Shown: piece after piece, positions 16,529 to 25,953 of the stretch
How the letters are laid out: each line of letters starts with the position of its first letter
Numbering within the stretch: the stretch's first letter is position 1
Assembly (NCBI GenBank): GCA_900466605.1
Contig: UBMU01000036.1
Location: forward strand, 1-64,000
Direction of reading: 5' to 3'
DNA length: 64,000 nucleotides
Origin: Hyphomicrobiales bacterium
Lineage (GTDB): Bacteria > Pseudomonadota > Alphaproteobacteria > Rhizobiales > Rhizobiaceae
Program-made: the position numbers and the translations under genes
The notes under the pieces: generated by a model
Databases searched by the model: none
What the model saw: the letters and a program-made list of their open reading frames with translations, nothing else
What the model was told of the DNA's origin: nothing

Positions 16529-17212
16529 ATGATCCCAAAAGTAGCTGTCGTCGAAGACGAAGAAGCACTGAGCGTGCTTCTTCGCTATAACCTTGAGGCT
16601 GAAGGCTTTGAGGTCGATACCATCCTTCGCGGCGACGAGGCCGAGATCCGGCTGCAGGAACGCACGCCGGACCTTTTGATCCTCGATTGGATGCTGCCTG
16701 GCGTCTCCGGCATTGAACTCTGCCGCCGCCTGCGTATGCGGCCGGAAACCGAGCGCCTGCCGATCATCATGCTGACGGCGCGTGGCGAGGAAAGCGAACG
16801 CGTTCGCGGCCTTTCCACCGGTGCCGACGATTACGTGGTCAAGCCGTTCTCGACGCCGGAACTCGTCGCGCGCGTCAAGGCAATGCTGCGCCGCGCCAAG
16901 CCGGAGGTGCTCTCGACGCTCTTGAAGTGCGGCGACATTGAGCTTGATCGCGAGACGCACCGCGTTCATCGCAAGAGCCGGGAAGTGCGCCTCGGTCCGA
17001 CTGAATTCCGGCTCCTCGAATTCCTGATGGCGTCGCCCGGTCGCGTCTTCTCGCGTTCACAGCTTCTCGACGGCGTCTGGGGCCACGACATTTACGTGGA
17101 TGAACGCACCGTCGACGTCCATGTTGGTCGCCTTCGCAAGGCACTGAACTTCTCCAACATGCAGGATGTCATCCGCACCGTGCGCGGCGCCGGATACTCG
17201 ATGGAAGCCTAA
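16529..17212 (+). CDS. phoB: Phosphate regulon response regulator PhoB
   Basis: 227 residues. The receiver domain has the acidic pair in 'VVEDEEALS', phospho-acceptor D53 in 'LILDWMLPG', the conserved Thr in 'IIMLTARGEE' and Lys in 'VVKPFSTPEL'. The C-terminal OmpR-type winged helix includes 'LGPTEFRLLEFLM' and 'DERTVDVHVGRLRKAL'. It binds Pho boxes such as the one before pstS when phosphorylated by PhoR. It is the last gene of the phosphate block and is followed by a strong bidirectional terminator. Confidence 0.96.
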   Translation: MIPKVAVVEDEEALSVLLRYNLEAEGFEVDTILRGDEAEIRLQERTPDLLILDWMLPGVSGIELCRRLRMRPETERLPIIMLTARGEESERVRGLSTGADDYVVKPFSTPELVARVKAMLRRAKPEVLSTLLKCGDIELDRETHRVHRKSREVRLGPTEFRLLEFLMASPGRVFSRSQLLDGVWGHDIYVDERTVDVHVGRLRKALNFSNMQDVIRTVRGAGYSMEA

Positions 17213-17251
17213 GGCTTCCATCGCGCTGAGTGGCTTTCACCTGCGAAACGA

Positions 17252-17277
17252 AAAACGGGCCCGCGAGGGCCCGTTTT
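17252..17277. terminator. Bidirectional intrinsic terminator between phoB and gcrA
   Basis: An 11-bp stem AAAACGGGCCC / GGGCCCGTTTT with a GCGA tetraloop. A-runs and T-runs on both sides let it stop phoB transcripts on the plus strand and gcrA transcripts on the minus strand. It sits between the two convergent stops. Confidence 0.92.
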
Positions 17278-17302
17278 CTTATGTCCTTATCCGGCTTCCG
17301 GG

Positions 17303-17836
17303 TCAGGCGACCCGGTTGGCAGCCTTGCGGCGCTCGTTGACCGGCTGGTACGCCATACGCTGATGGTAGGTGCAATACGGGGAGTTGTCAGGGGACTCGC
17401 AGCCGCAGAAGTGGAAATCGTCCTTCAGCGGATCGCCGACCGGCCATTTGCAGGTGCGTTCGGTCAGTTCCGTCAGGCCAAGGCGCCGCGAAATCGGAAC
17501 GACTACATTTGCGGCCGGACGGAAGCGGACTTCCTCTACCGTGTCGATCTCAATCTCTTCCTTGAGTATCGTCGCACCCTGCTGGCGAGTGACGGTGCGC
17601 GTGGCGACGCGGGATGCATAGTTCGGAGCGCGTGGCGCAGATGTCGTGCGCTTGGGTGTCCTGACAGTGCTCGTCGAGCCTCCGGCCTTTGCGCGGCCGG
17701 GTAAACTCAAACGGTGGACTTTGCCGATGACGGCATTGCGACTTACACCGCCAAGTTGTGCTGCGATCTGGCTGGCGCTAAGGCCCTCGGACCAAAGCTT
17801 CTTCAGTTTTTCAACGCGCTCGTCTGTCCAGTTCAT
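17303..17836 (-). CDS. gcrA: GcrA-type cell-cycle regulator
   Basis: 177 residues. The N-terminal GcrA DNA-binding domain is clear ('MNWTDERVEKLKKLWSEGLSASQIAAQLG' and 'SRNAVIGKVHRLSLPGR' are its two halves). A basic, Ser/Thr-rich linker follows, then the C-terminal region 'RTCKWPVGDP' and 'FHFCGCESPDNSPYCTYHQRMAY' that in Caulobacter contacts the sigma-70 subunit. GcrA recognises methylated GANTC promoter sites and turns on S-phase genes. It is divergent from argD across a 429-bp gap. Confidence 0.95.
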   Translation of the reverse strand: MNWTDERVEKLKKLWSEGLSASQIAAQLGGVSRNAVIGKVHRLSLPGRAKAGGSTSTVRTPKRTTSAPRAPNYASRVATRTVTRQQGATILKEEIEIDTVEEVRFRPAANVVVPISRRLGLTELTERTCKWPVGDPLKDDFHFCGCESPDNSPYCTYHQRMAYQPVNERRKAANRVA

Positions 17837-18265
17837 GCCCCTGTCTCCGCCTTATTAGCGTTGGTGTAGGCAGAATCCTTCACCGTTGCCCCGGACGTAT
17901 CCGAGGCAAGAAACGCTTGCTCGATTTTGGTGACTAGTTCCGCCGCATGCAGTCTAGTAATTGAGTTTTAACCTAGTGTGAGGCTGACTCCGTGACAAGA
18001 GTCGGTTGAATCCCGGCGAATCGAATTTCAAGTTTTCCCCAACTTGCTGGGCGGGAGAGTCATTTCTGCAACATTAGTTGTTGATAGGTCCGGCCGCCTT
18101 GGATGGCTGCTTGACGCATGCTGCAAAAGCTCAGTTTTGTTGACATCGCAGTGCGAAAAGTAAATAGTGCTGCTCGCCGCCGAAAGGCGGCATTTTTAAT
18201 TTTCCGGGCTTGCTTTCTTTAGCCGGAGTCCGGGCCGCTGATGATTAATGACAGGAGATCGCGCC
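17837..18265. other. 429-bp divergent intergenic region between gcrA and argD
   Basis: It holds the gcrA promoter on one strand and the argD promoter on the other. There is a plus-strand terminator-like hairpin at 18176-18203 (listed separately) and a TTGACA hexamer at 18140-18145 with an AT-rich TAAATAGT about 15-17 bases further on. No open reading frame with a ribosome site is present. Confidence 0.55.
18176..18203 (+). terminator. Terminator-like hairpin upstream of argD
   Basis: GCCGCC-GAAA-GGCGGC followed by ATTTTTAATTTT: a GNRA-loop stem with a U-tract, the form of a rho-independent terminator. The only plus-strand gene upstream (phoB) has its own terminator 900 bp earlier, so this one should end a transcript that begins inside the gcrA-argD gap, either a small RNA or an argD leader. 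It lies 62 bp before the argD ATG. Confidence 0.7.
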
Positions 18266-19462
<1,197 letters not shown>

Positions 19463-19504
19463 TGGACAGTGCCTGTTGCAAGACGGGCGTGATAGGTAAA
19501 GACA

Positions 19505-20422
19505 ATGGCTTCCCCCAAACACTTCCTCGACCTCTCCGCCGTCGCGGCATCCGACCTGCGGCTCATCATGAATGACGCAATGTCACGCAAGCAGGCATTC
19601 AAGGCCGGGCAGGGCGACAAGCCGCTCGCCGGCAAGATGCTTGCGATGATCTTCGAGAAGCCCTCGACCCGTACCCGCGTGTCTTTCGATGTTGGCATGC
19701 GCCAGCTCGGCGGCGAGACGCTGTTTCTGTCGGGCACCGAAATGCAGCTTGGTCGTGCCGAGACGATCGGCGATACGGCAAAGGTGCTGTCGCGTTATGT
19801 CGATGCGATCATGATCCGCACGACCGATCATGCCCGCATGCTGGAACTGGCCGAGCATGCAACAGTTCCTGTCATCAACGCGCTGACCGACGATACGCAC
19901 CCCTGCCAGATCATGGCCGACATCATGACCTTCGAGGAGCATCGCGGCCCCATCAAGGGCAAGACGGTTGCCTGGACGGGCGACGGCAACAATGTGCTGC
20001 ATTCTCTGATCGAAGGTGCTGCCCGTTTCGGCTATCGCATGAACATGGCGGTACCCCTTGGTTCCGAGCCAAAGGATCACTATCTGAACTGGGCCCGCAA
20101 TGAGGGCGCCGAAATTATGCTTGGTCACGACGCTGACCGTGCGGTTGCCGGCGTCGATTGCGTGGTGACCGATACCTGGGTCTCCATGAATCAGGAACAT
20201 CGGGCCCGGGGTCACAACGTCTTCCAGCCTTATCAGGTCAACGCGGCTTTGATGGCGCAGGCCGGCAAGGATGCATTATTCATGCATTGCCTGCCTGCTC
20301 ATCGTGGTGAGGAAGTTACTGACGAAGTGATCGACGGCCCGCAATCCGTGGTCTTCGATGAAGCGGAAAACCGTCTTCATGCGCAGAAGTCGATTCTTGC
20401 TTGGTGCCTGGGCGCGATCTGA
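19505..20422 (+). CDS. argF: Ornithine carbamoyltransferase ArgF
   Basis: 305 residues. It has the carbamoyl-phosphate loop 'FEKPSTRTRVSF', the 'HPCQIMADIMT' motif and the ornithine-binding 'FMHCLPAHRGEEV' with its catalytic Cys. It makes citrulline from ornithine and carbamoyl phosphate. It follows argD at 42 bp, so acetylornithine and citrulline formation are co-expressed. The biosynthetic (ArgF) rather than catabolic (ArcB) role is inferred from the argD neighbour and the absence of arcA or arcC. Confidence 0.95.
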   Translation: MASPKHFLDLSAVAASDLRLIMNDAMSRKQAFKAGQGDKPLAGKMLAMIFEKPSTRTRVSFDVGMRQLGGETLFLSGTEMQLGRAETIGDTAKVLSRYVDAIMIRTTDHARMLELAEHATVPVINALTDDTHPCQIMADIMTFEEHRGPIKGKTVAWTGDGNNVLHSLIEGAARFGYRMNMAVPLGSEPKDHYLNWARNEGAEIMLGHDADRAVAGVDCVVTDTWVSMNQEHRARGHNVFQPYQVNAALMAQAGKDALFMHCLPAHRGEEVTDEVIDGPQSVVFDEAENRLHAQKSILAWCLGAI

Positions 20423-20514
20423 ACCATACTGGATGCCACATTAGGCCGGAATGGCCCGTGGCCGCGCGAGCGGATAGGCACTCTTGTCTGCCGCTCTCAG
20501 ACTAGGAGAAGACC

Positions 20515-21510
20515 ATGGCAGAACCTGCAGCCACCCTCGGCGAGTTCAATTTCGCCGGCGATGATCACGTCGTTCCTTTTCAGGTTGAGGGCCTGGATGT
20601 GCGCGGACGCGCCGTCCAGCTCGGGCCGATGCTGGACGCGATCCTCGAGCGCCATCGCTATCCGGCGCCCGTGGCGAGGCTTCTCGCCGAAGTCGTCGTT
20701 TTGACGGTGCTGCTCGGTACGTCGCTGAAGTTCGACGGTAAGTTTACAGTGCAGACCAAGGGGGACGGCCCGGTCGATCTGCTTGTCTGTGATTTCTCGA
20801 CACCCGAGAACGTGCGCGCCTACGCGCGCTTTGATCAGGGTCTCCTCGATAAGGCAGTAGCAGCCGGGCAGATCGAGCCCGAACAGCTCCTCGGCAAGGG
20901 CATGCTGGCGTTTACGATTGATCAGGGCAAGTTCAGCCAGCCCTATCAGGGCATTGTTGCGCTTGACGGGGCAACGCTTGAGGAAATTGCCGGCACCTAT
21001 TTTCGCCAGTCGGAGCAGATTCCGACGCGGGTGCGTCTTACCGCCGCCGAACTCTTCGACCGAGACGAAGCGGGCAAGCCGCGCCATCGCTGGCGTGCAG
21101 GCGGGCTCGTCGCCCAGTTCCTGCCGGAAGCGCCAGAGCGCATGCGCCAGCCTGACCTTCACGGCGGTGACGGAGACACGACCGGCGGCACCCACAGGGA
21201 AGACGACGCCTGGATGGAAGCCCGCTCGCTCGTCGACACTATCCACGCCGACGAATTGACGGACCCTCAGGTGGGCACCGAGCGGTTGCTCTTCCGCCTG
21301 TTTCACGAACGCGGTGTCCGCGTCTACGACCCGCGTGCGGTCTATGATCGCTGCAGCTGTTCGCGCGAGAAGATCAAGGGCGTGCTAAAGGGCTTTTCGG
21401 CGGAAGAAATCGACGCCAGTCAGGAAGACGGCGCAATTTCGGTCACCTGTGAATTCTGCTCGACGACCTATCGCTTCGAGGTGGAAGAGGTGGCCCAGGC
21501 TGCTGAATGA
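20515..21510 (+). CDS. hslO: Redox-regulated chaperone Hsp33
   Basis: 331 residues. The N-terminal substrate-binding domain is followed by the linker and the C-terminal zinc centre, where 'DRCSCSREKI' supplies the CxC and 'CEFCSTTYRF' the CxxC. Oxidation of these four Cys during peroxide plus heat stress releases zinc and activates the holdase. AGGAG lies just before the start. It is the third plus-strand gene after argD and argF, 92 bp behind argF. Its stop directly abuts the stop of convergent apaG. Confidence 0.93.
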   Translation: MAEPAATLGEFNFAGDDHVVPFQVEGLDVRGRAVQLGPMLDAILERHRYPAPVARLLAEVVVLTVLLGTSLKFDGKFTVQTKGDGPVDLLVCDFSTPENVRAYARFDQGLLDKAVAAGQIEPEQLLGKGMLAFTIDQGKFSQPYQGIVALDGATLEEIAGTYFRQSEQIPTRVRLTAAELFDRDEAGKPRHRWRAGGLVAQFLPEAPERMRQPDLHGGDGDTTGGTHREDDAWMEARSLVDTIHADELTDPQVGTERLLFRLFHERGVRVYDPRAVYDRCSCSREKIKGVLKGFSAEEIDASQEDGAISVTCEFCSTTYRFEVEEVAQAAE

Positions 21511-21903
21511 TCAGTTCAGGACTCTGAGCAGTCCCGGCGAATCCAGCGAGAAGGCGGGAATTTCGACATCGAAAAGCTCGCCTTCGTCCGTCTCCATCTG
21601 GTAGTGGCCGTACATCAATCCTGATGGCGTATCCAGCGGGCAGCCCGACGAGTATTCATAGGTATCGCCGGGCGCAAGCCGTGGCTGTTCGCCAACGACA
21701 CCGGCGCCCGTTACCTCGTCGACGATCCCGTTCTGGTCGGTGATGTTCCAGTAGCGGCTCACCAGCCGTACGGTCGTGTCGGAATTGTTGCTGATGACGA
21801 TCTTGTAACCCCAGACATAGCGATCGTCTTCCGGATCGGATTGCTCCTCCAGATAAAAGGGTTCAACGACGACTTCAATGTCTCGTGTAAGGGCGCGGTA
21901 CAT
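21511..21903 (-). CDS. apaG: ApaG domain protein
   Basis: 130 residues from ATG 21903, the family's usual length and start ('MYRALTRDIEVVVEPFYLEEQS'). A longer frame begins at a TTG (21960) and is less likely. The fibronectin-III-like fold shows 'YVWGYKIVISNNSDTTVRL', 'RYWNITDQNG' and the glycine loop 'VTGAGVVGEQPRLAPGDTYEY'. The family was linked to cobalt/magnesium efflux and diadenosine tetraphosphate control in enterobacteria; its biochemical function is unsettled. It converges with hslO with no gap. Confidence 0.92.
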   Translation of the reverse strand: MYRALTRDIEVVVEPFYLEEQSDPEDDRYVWGYKIVISNNSDTTVRLVSRYWNITDQNGIVDEVTGAGVVGEQPRLAPGDTYEYSSGCPLDTPSGLMYGHYQMETDEGELFDVEIPAFSLDSPGLLRVLN

Positions 21904-22103
21904 GCTTACACCATAGTCAACATACGTTACCGGTATCTTATACGACGGCCGATCCGTCAATAAACCGATAGTCGATCACGTTCTGAATGCCGGCAATGGC
22001 GGCAGGTTTCGCGTGTTAAGCCTAATGTTAGGCCGCCTCGCGTGGTGGCGAAGCGCGCGTGGTGGCCGGCCGGATCGTTGGCGACCCGGCCGATTTCGGC
22101 TGA

Positions 22104-23288
22104 TCAGGCCTGAACCTTGGCGAGCGCCTGCGCGAAATCCTCAATCAGATCGTCCGTGTCTTCAATGCCCGCGGAAAGACGAACGGTGCCGCCCGAGATG
22201 CCGAGTTCTGCGCGTGCCTCGTCCGTCAGGTTCTTGTGTGTCGTCGTCGCCGGATGCGTGATCAAGCTCTTGGCGTCGCCCAGATTGTTCGAGATCTTGA
22301 CGATCTGCAGGGCGTTTTGCAAGGCGAAGGCCGCTTCCTTGCCACCCTTGAGCTCAATGGCAACCAGCGTCGAACCGCCCTTCATCTGCTTGGCGACGAT
22401 GTCGGCCTGCGGATGGTCCTTGCGACCGGGATAGATGACCTTGGCGACCTTTGGCTGATCGGCCAAGAAGTCGGCGATCTTCGATGCATTTTCGGTCTGC
22501 TGCTTGACGCGCAGCGGCAGCGTCTCGAGACCCTTCAGCAGCGTCCATGCCGTGAATGGCGACATCGCCGGACCGGTGTGGCGATAATAGTCCTGCAGGT
22601 GCTCGTTGACCCATTCCCGGTCGGAGAGGATCACGCCACCCAAGCTGCGGCCCTGGCCGTCGATATGCTTTGTAGCCGAGTAGACGACGATATGGGCGCC
22701 GAGTTCGAGTGGCTTCTGGAAGATCGGCGTGGCAAAGACGTTGTCGACCACGACCTTGGCGCCGATCTGGTTGGCGAGCTTGGCGACGCCGGCGATATCG
22801 ATCACCTCGAGCGTCGGGTTCGTCGGGCTCTCCAGGAAAAATACCTTGGTATTCGGGCGGATCGCCTTTTCCCAGTTTTCGAGATGGCGACCGTCAACCA
22901 GCGTGCATTCGATGCCGTACTTCGGTGCGAGCGTCTCTACGACCCAGCGGCACGAGCCGAAGAGGGCGCGGGCGGCAACAATGTGGTCGCCTGCCTTTAC
23001 CTGGCAGAGGATAGCGGCCGTAACGGCTGCCATGCCCGACGCCGTGGCGCGGGCTTCCTCGGCGCCTTCGAGTGCGCACATGCGCTTCTCGAACATGTCG
23101 TTGGTCGGGCTGCCGTAGCGGGCGTAGATATAGCCTTCAGTCTCGCCCTTGAAGCGTGCTTCAGCTGCTTCTGCGCTTTCATAGACGAAGCCCTGCGTGA
23201 GGTAGATTGCTTCCGAAGTCTCGCCATATTGCGAGCGCAGGGAGCCGTCGTGAACGAGTTGGGTTGCGGGGCGCCAAGTCTTGCTCAT
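22104..23288 (-). CDS. metZ: O-succinylhomoserine sulfhydrylase MetZ
   Basis: 394 residues of the Cys/Met PLP family. It shows 'YARYGSPTNDMFEKR' near the N-terminus, 'TASGMAAVTAAILC' for phosphate binding, the ring-binding Asp in 'VVVDNVFATPIFQ', and the Schiff-base Lys in 'VYSATKHIDGQGR'. It makes homocysteine directly from O-succinyl- or O-acetylhomoserine and sulfide, bypassing cystathionine. The SAM-II riboswitch and terminator in its leader show feedback control by S-adenosylmethionine, which supports the methionine role. MetZ was preferred to MetB because of that leader and the alphaproteobacterial context. Confidence 0.93.
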   Translation of the reverse strand: MSKTWRPATQLVHDGSLRSQYGETSEAIYLTQGFVYESAEAAEARFKGETEGYIYARYGSPTNDMFEKRMCALEGAEEARATASGMAAVTAAILCQVKAGDHIVAARALFGSCRWVVETLAPKYGIECTLVDGRHLENWEKAIRPNTKVFFLESPTNPTLEVIDIAGVAKLANQIGAKVVVDNVFATPIFQKPLELGAHIVVYSATKHIDGQGRSLGGVILSDREWVNEHLQDYYRHTGPAMSPFTAWTLLKGLETLPLRVKQQTENASKIADFLADQPKVAKVIYPGRKDHPQADIVAKQMKGGSTLVAIELKGGKEAAFALQNALQIVKISNNLGDAKSLITHPATTTHKNLTDEARAELGISGGTVRLSAGIEDTDDLIEDFAQALAKVQA

Positions 23289-23310
23289 GAATCACCACTT
23301 TCAAACAACA

Positions 23311-23342
23311 AAAAAACCGGCCGCGAAAGCAGACCGGTTTTG
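23311..23342 (-). terminator. Intrinsic terminator in the metZ leader
   Basis: On the minus strand AAAACCGGTC pairs with GGCCGGTTTT around a TGCTTTCGC loop, followed by a run of T. It lies between the SAM-II aptamer and the metZ start, as expected for transcription attenuation. Its 5' arm resembles the 3' end of the aptamer (ACCGG), so the two structures could compete. Confidence 0.85.
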
Positions 23343-23405
23343 CACCCGGTCCTTTTAGCCACTTGTTTAACGTGGCTGCAAGCCGACCGGCCAAATCACC
23401 ACGGG
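23343..23405 (-). promoter_or_regulatory. SAM-II riboswitch aptamer
   Basis: The minus-strand RNA has the conserved SAM-II blocks in order: CCGTGGTGATTTGG, then CTTGCAGCCACGTTAA, then GTGGCTAAAAGGACCGG. P1 forms from GCCGGTCGGC with its partner, and the pseudoknot joins GTGGCTAAAA to the loop. SAM-II aptamers bind S-adenosylmethionine and occur mainly before met genes of alphaproteobacteria. It sits directly before the metZ terminator. Confidence 0.93.
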
Positions 23406-23484
23406 ATAAAGCTGCAATACTGCCGTTCTATGCTTGCGTCAATTCCTTGAGTTTGGTTTTGTCTGCGACAAATATGGATGTGGC

Positions 23485-24579
23485 ATGATGGCTCGCGAAA
23501 CAGGAATTTTGGCAGATCGCGCGATAGCCGCGCTCTTTGAGGCGGGGCGCCTCCGCTCGGAGCGCGATTTGGATCACGATCAGATCCAGCCGGCGAGCCT
23601 TGACCTCAGGCTCGGTGCGAAGGCTTTTCGCGTCCGCGCGAGCTTCATGCCAGGCCCATCCCATCTCGTATCCGACAAGCTCGATCGCTTAAGCCTTCAC
23701 GTCGTCGACCTCTCCGAAGGCGCGGTGTTGGAGACTGGCTGCGTCTACATCGTTCCCTTGATGGAGCGCCTCGACCTGCCGGCGGATATGTCAGCTTCCG
23801 CCAACCCGAAGAGTTCGACCGGACGGCTGGATATCTTCACGCGTGTCATCACCGACTATGCGCAGGAGTTCGACAAGATCCCGGTCGGCTATTCCGGACC
23901 GCTCTACCTCGAAATCAGCCCGCGCACATTTCCGATCGTCGTTCGCCGCGGTTCGCGCCTGTCGCAGATCCGCTTCCGCGTCGGTCACTCACTGCTCGGC
24001 GAGCCTGAATTGCTGGCGCTGCACGACGCCGAAACGCTGGTTGCCAGCAAGCAGCCGAACGTCTCGGGCGGCGGTATTGCTCTGTCGATCGACCTTGCCG
24101 GCGACAAGGACGGCCTGATCGGCTACCGCGGCAAGCATCACACCGCGGTCGTTGATGTCGACAAGAAGGCACAACACGACATCTATGATTTTTGGGAACC
24201 GCTCTATAGCCGCGGTCGCAACGAACTGATCCTGGATCCCGACGAGTTTTACATCCTCGTCTCCCGCGAAGCTATCCATGTGCCGCCGCACTACGCAGCG
24301 GAGATGACCCCCTTTGATCCGCTGGTCGGCGAATTTCGAGTGCACTATGCGGGCTTCTTCGACCCCGGCTTCGGCCACGCCCCCGCGGGCGGGCGCGGCA
24401 GCCGCGCCGTGCTCGAGGTCCGCAGCCACGAGGTTCCCTTCATCCTCGAGGATGGCCAGATTGTCGGCCGCCTCGTCTACGAGCATATGAGGGAGCACCC
24501 GGAAAGCCTCTACGGCTCCGGCCTCGGCTCCAACTATCAGGCACAGGGCCTGAAGCTCTCGAAGCACTTCCGCATCTAG
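23485..24579 (+). CDS. 2'-deoxycytidine 5'-triphosphate deaminase (long form)
   Basis: 364 residues, nearly twice the ~190 of standard Dcd, with two dUTPase/Dcd-type halves. The first half has 'IQPASLDLRLGAKAFRVRASF' and 'ASANPKSSTGRLDIFTRVI', the core of the family's triphosphate-binding region. The second half repeats the fold ('LILDPDEFYILVSREAIHVPP', 'GFFDPGFGHAPAGGRGSRAVLEV'). The product is dUTP, which feeds dTMP synthesis. The long form is common in alphaproteobacteria. Start at 23485 (MM doublet) is supported by a weak GGATG site; 23488 is equally possible. Confidence 0.85.
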   Translation: MMARETGILADRAIAALFEAGRLRSERDLDHDQIQPASLDLRLGAKAFRVRASFMPGPSHLVSDKLDRLSLHVVDLSEGAVLETGCVYIVPLMERLDLPADMSASANPKSSTGRLDIFTRVITDYAQEFDKIPVGYSGPLYLEISPRTFPIVVRRGSRLSQIRFRVGHSLLGEPELLALHDAETLVASKQPNVSGGGIALSIDLAGDKDGLIGYRGKHHTAVVDVDKKAQHDIYDFWEPLYSRGRNELILDPDEFYILVSREAIHVPPHYAAEMTPFDPLVGEFRVHYAGFFDPGFGHAPAGGRGSRAVLEVRSHEVPFILEDGQIVGRLVYEHMREHPESLYGSGLGSNYQAQGLKLSKHFRI

Positions 24580-24732
24580 GCGGTCGATCCGCCGGTGCGG
24601 CGACCGGCTATTAGGTCAGAGACCTTGCCGCCACCGAATTGCACCAAGGCCAATCGTGCGGGCCGGCTTCTTGCCGTGGAGGCGTTTTGGTCGCTTGACA
24701 GCGGCACTCATCTGTTGGAAATCTCATCTCAC

Positions 24733-24806
24733 GCGGGTGTAGCTCAATGGTAGAGCAGCAGCTTCCCAAGCTGAATACGAGGGTTCGATTCCCTTCACCC
24801 GCTCCA
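24733..24806 (+). tRNA. tRNA-Gly (anticodon CCC)
   Basis: A full cloverleaf with encoded CCA: acceptor GCGGGTG/CACCCGC, D-arm TAGCTCAATGGTAGAGCA, anticodon stem CAGCT/AGCTG around TCCCA, and T-arm GGTTCGATTCC. CCC reads GGG codons. Its 3' end faces the three glycosyltransferase genes. Confidence 0.96.
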
Positions 24807-24992
24807 AATCGATATTCAATCGGCGACAAATGATGCGGCCCGCGGTCGGGAGCATCGCGGCTCGGCGCGGCATTGGGTACGGTCACTAGGACATTGATAG
24901 TGACAAGTCCGGAGGCGAGTGCTTCGGGTTTCAATCTAACGTCACGGCGAGAATTGGATCTTGGTCAGGAGCCGTTTTGCGCGGAGCTCATA

Positions 24993-25853
24993 TCACGCGC
25001 GAAGCCACGATCTGATCTTCTGCTTCGCCGCGTAACGATATGTCCGTACGAGAGGTGCCACACGAAGCTCCAGATGCTGACTGACGGCGGCATTTAGCTT
25101 TTTTCTGTCTGCGGGAGACCAATTTCCTGCATCCAGGATTTTGTAAGCCAGAGCCTTATACAGTCGACGCGCCTTGAGCTTTTCCGACGGCGCAAGATGG
25201 TACGTTGGTTCCCTTGTGATGCGTTGAACAAAGCTGGAGCCGGGAACAAGAACCGTGGCGTTGTTCAGGATCGCAGGAAGCATAATCAAGTGGTCCAGAG
25301 CCCACAGATAGGGATATTGCGCGGAGAGCCGGTAGGCCTGCACAATGGCCTCGCGGCGCCAAAGCCCGTAAAACCAAGTCGGTCTGCAGCCGAGGAGCGT
25401 TTCGGATACTCTCTCGACCGCTTCGGCGCTAACGGGTGGGGAAACCGGAAAAACGGTTTCGCTTTTCACATATTTCTTGTTGATCCGGATGGTGGGGCCA
25501 ACCGCCAGCGCGGCAGTTGGCGTGTCGTCCAGTGCCTTCACCAGATTGCGCAGATAGTCCGGCTCCGATAGATCGTCATCGGCTCGCCACATAAAATACG
25601 AACCCTCGGATGCTTCCAGAGCTTTCAGGAAGTTGGCGCCGGCGCTGATCGTGTGGTCGGAGCGAATGTGCTTAAAGCGCGCATCGCGCAGCGCAAATTC
25701 AGCGCACACGTCAGTCGTCCCGTCATTGGAAGCATTATCGCAAATGACGACGTCGAAATCCTTGAAGGTCTGGGACCTCAGGCACTCCAGACACTCACGA
25801 ATATGGCTAATACCGTTGTAAGTGGGTACACCTATGCTGACCTTGGCGTGCAT
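24993..25853 (-). CDS. Glycosyltransferase family 2
   Basis: 286 residues. GT-A fold: 'VSIGVPTYNGISHIRECLECL' starts the nucleotide-sugar domain, 'VVICDNASNDGTTDV' follows, and 'FMWRADDDLSEPDYL' carries the metal-binding DxD. There is no membrane segment. It should transfer a sugar from an NDP-sugar onto a surface polysaccharide or lipid. It is the downstream member of three minus-strand glycosyltransferase-like genes between tRNA-Gly and a chemoreceptor. Donor and acceptor cannot be predicted from sequence. Confidence 0.85.
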   Translation of the reverse strand: MHAKVSIGVPTYNGISHIRECLECLRSQTFKDFDVVICDNASNDGTTDVCAEFALRDARFKHIRSDHTISAGANFLKALEASEGSYFMWRADDDLSEPDYLRNLVKALDDTPTAALAVGPTIRINKKYVKSETVFPVSPPVSAEAVERVSETLLGCRPTWFYGLWRREAIVQAYRLSAQYPYLWALDHLIMLPAILNNATVLVPGSSFVQRITREPTYHLAPSEKLKARRLYKALAYKILDAGNWSPADRKKLNAAVSQHLELRVAPLVRTYRYAAKQKIRSWLRA

Positions 25854-25953
25854 GCCCTTTCCTTTGCAAATGCCGCTGCGCGAGGCTCTGATGACAGTGT
25901 TCTCTTATGCTGCTGTTGGCCCGCGTCGCGGAAGTGAACGCCGTTGAGCGCCG

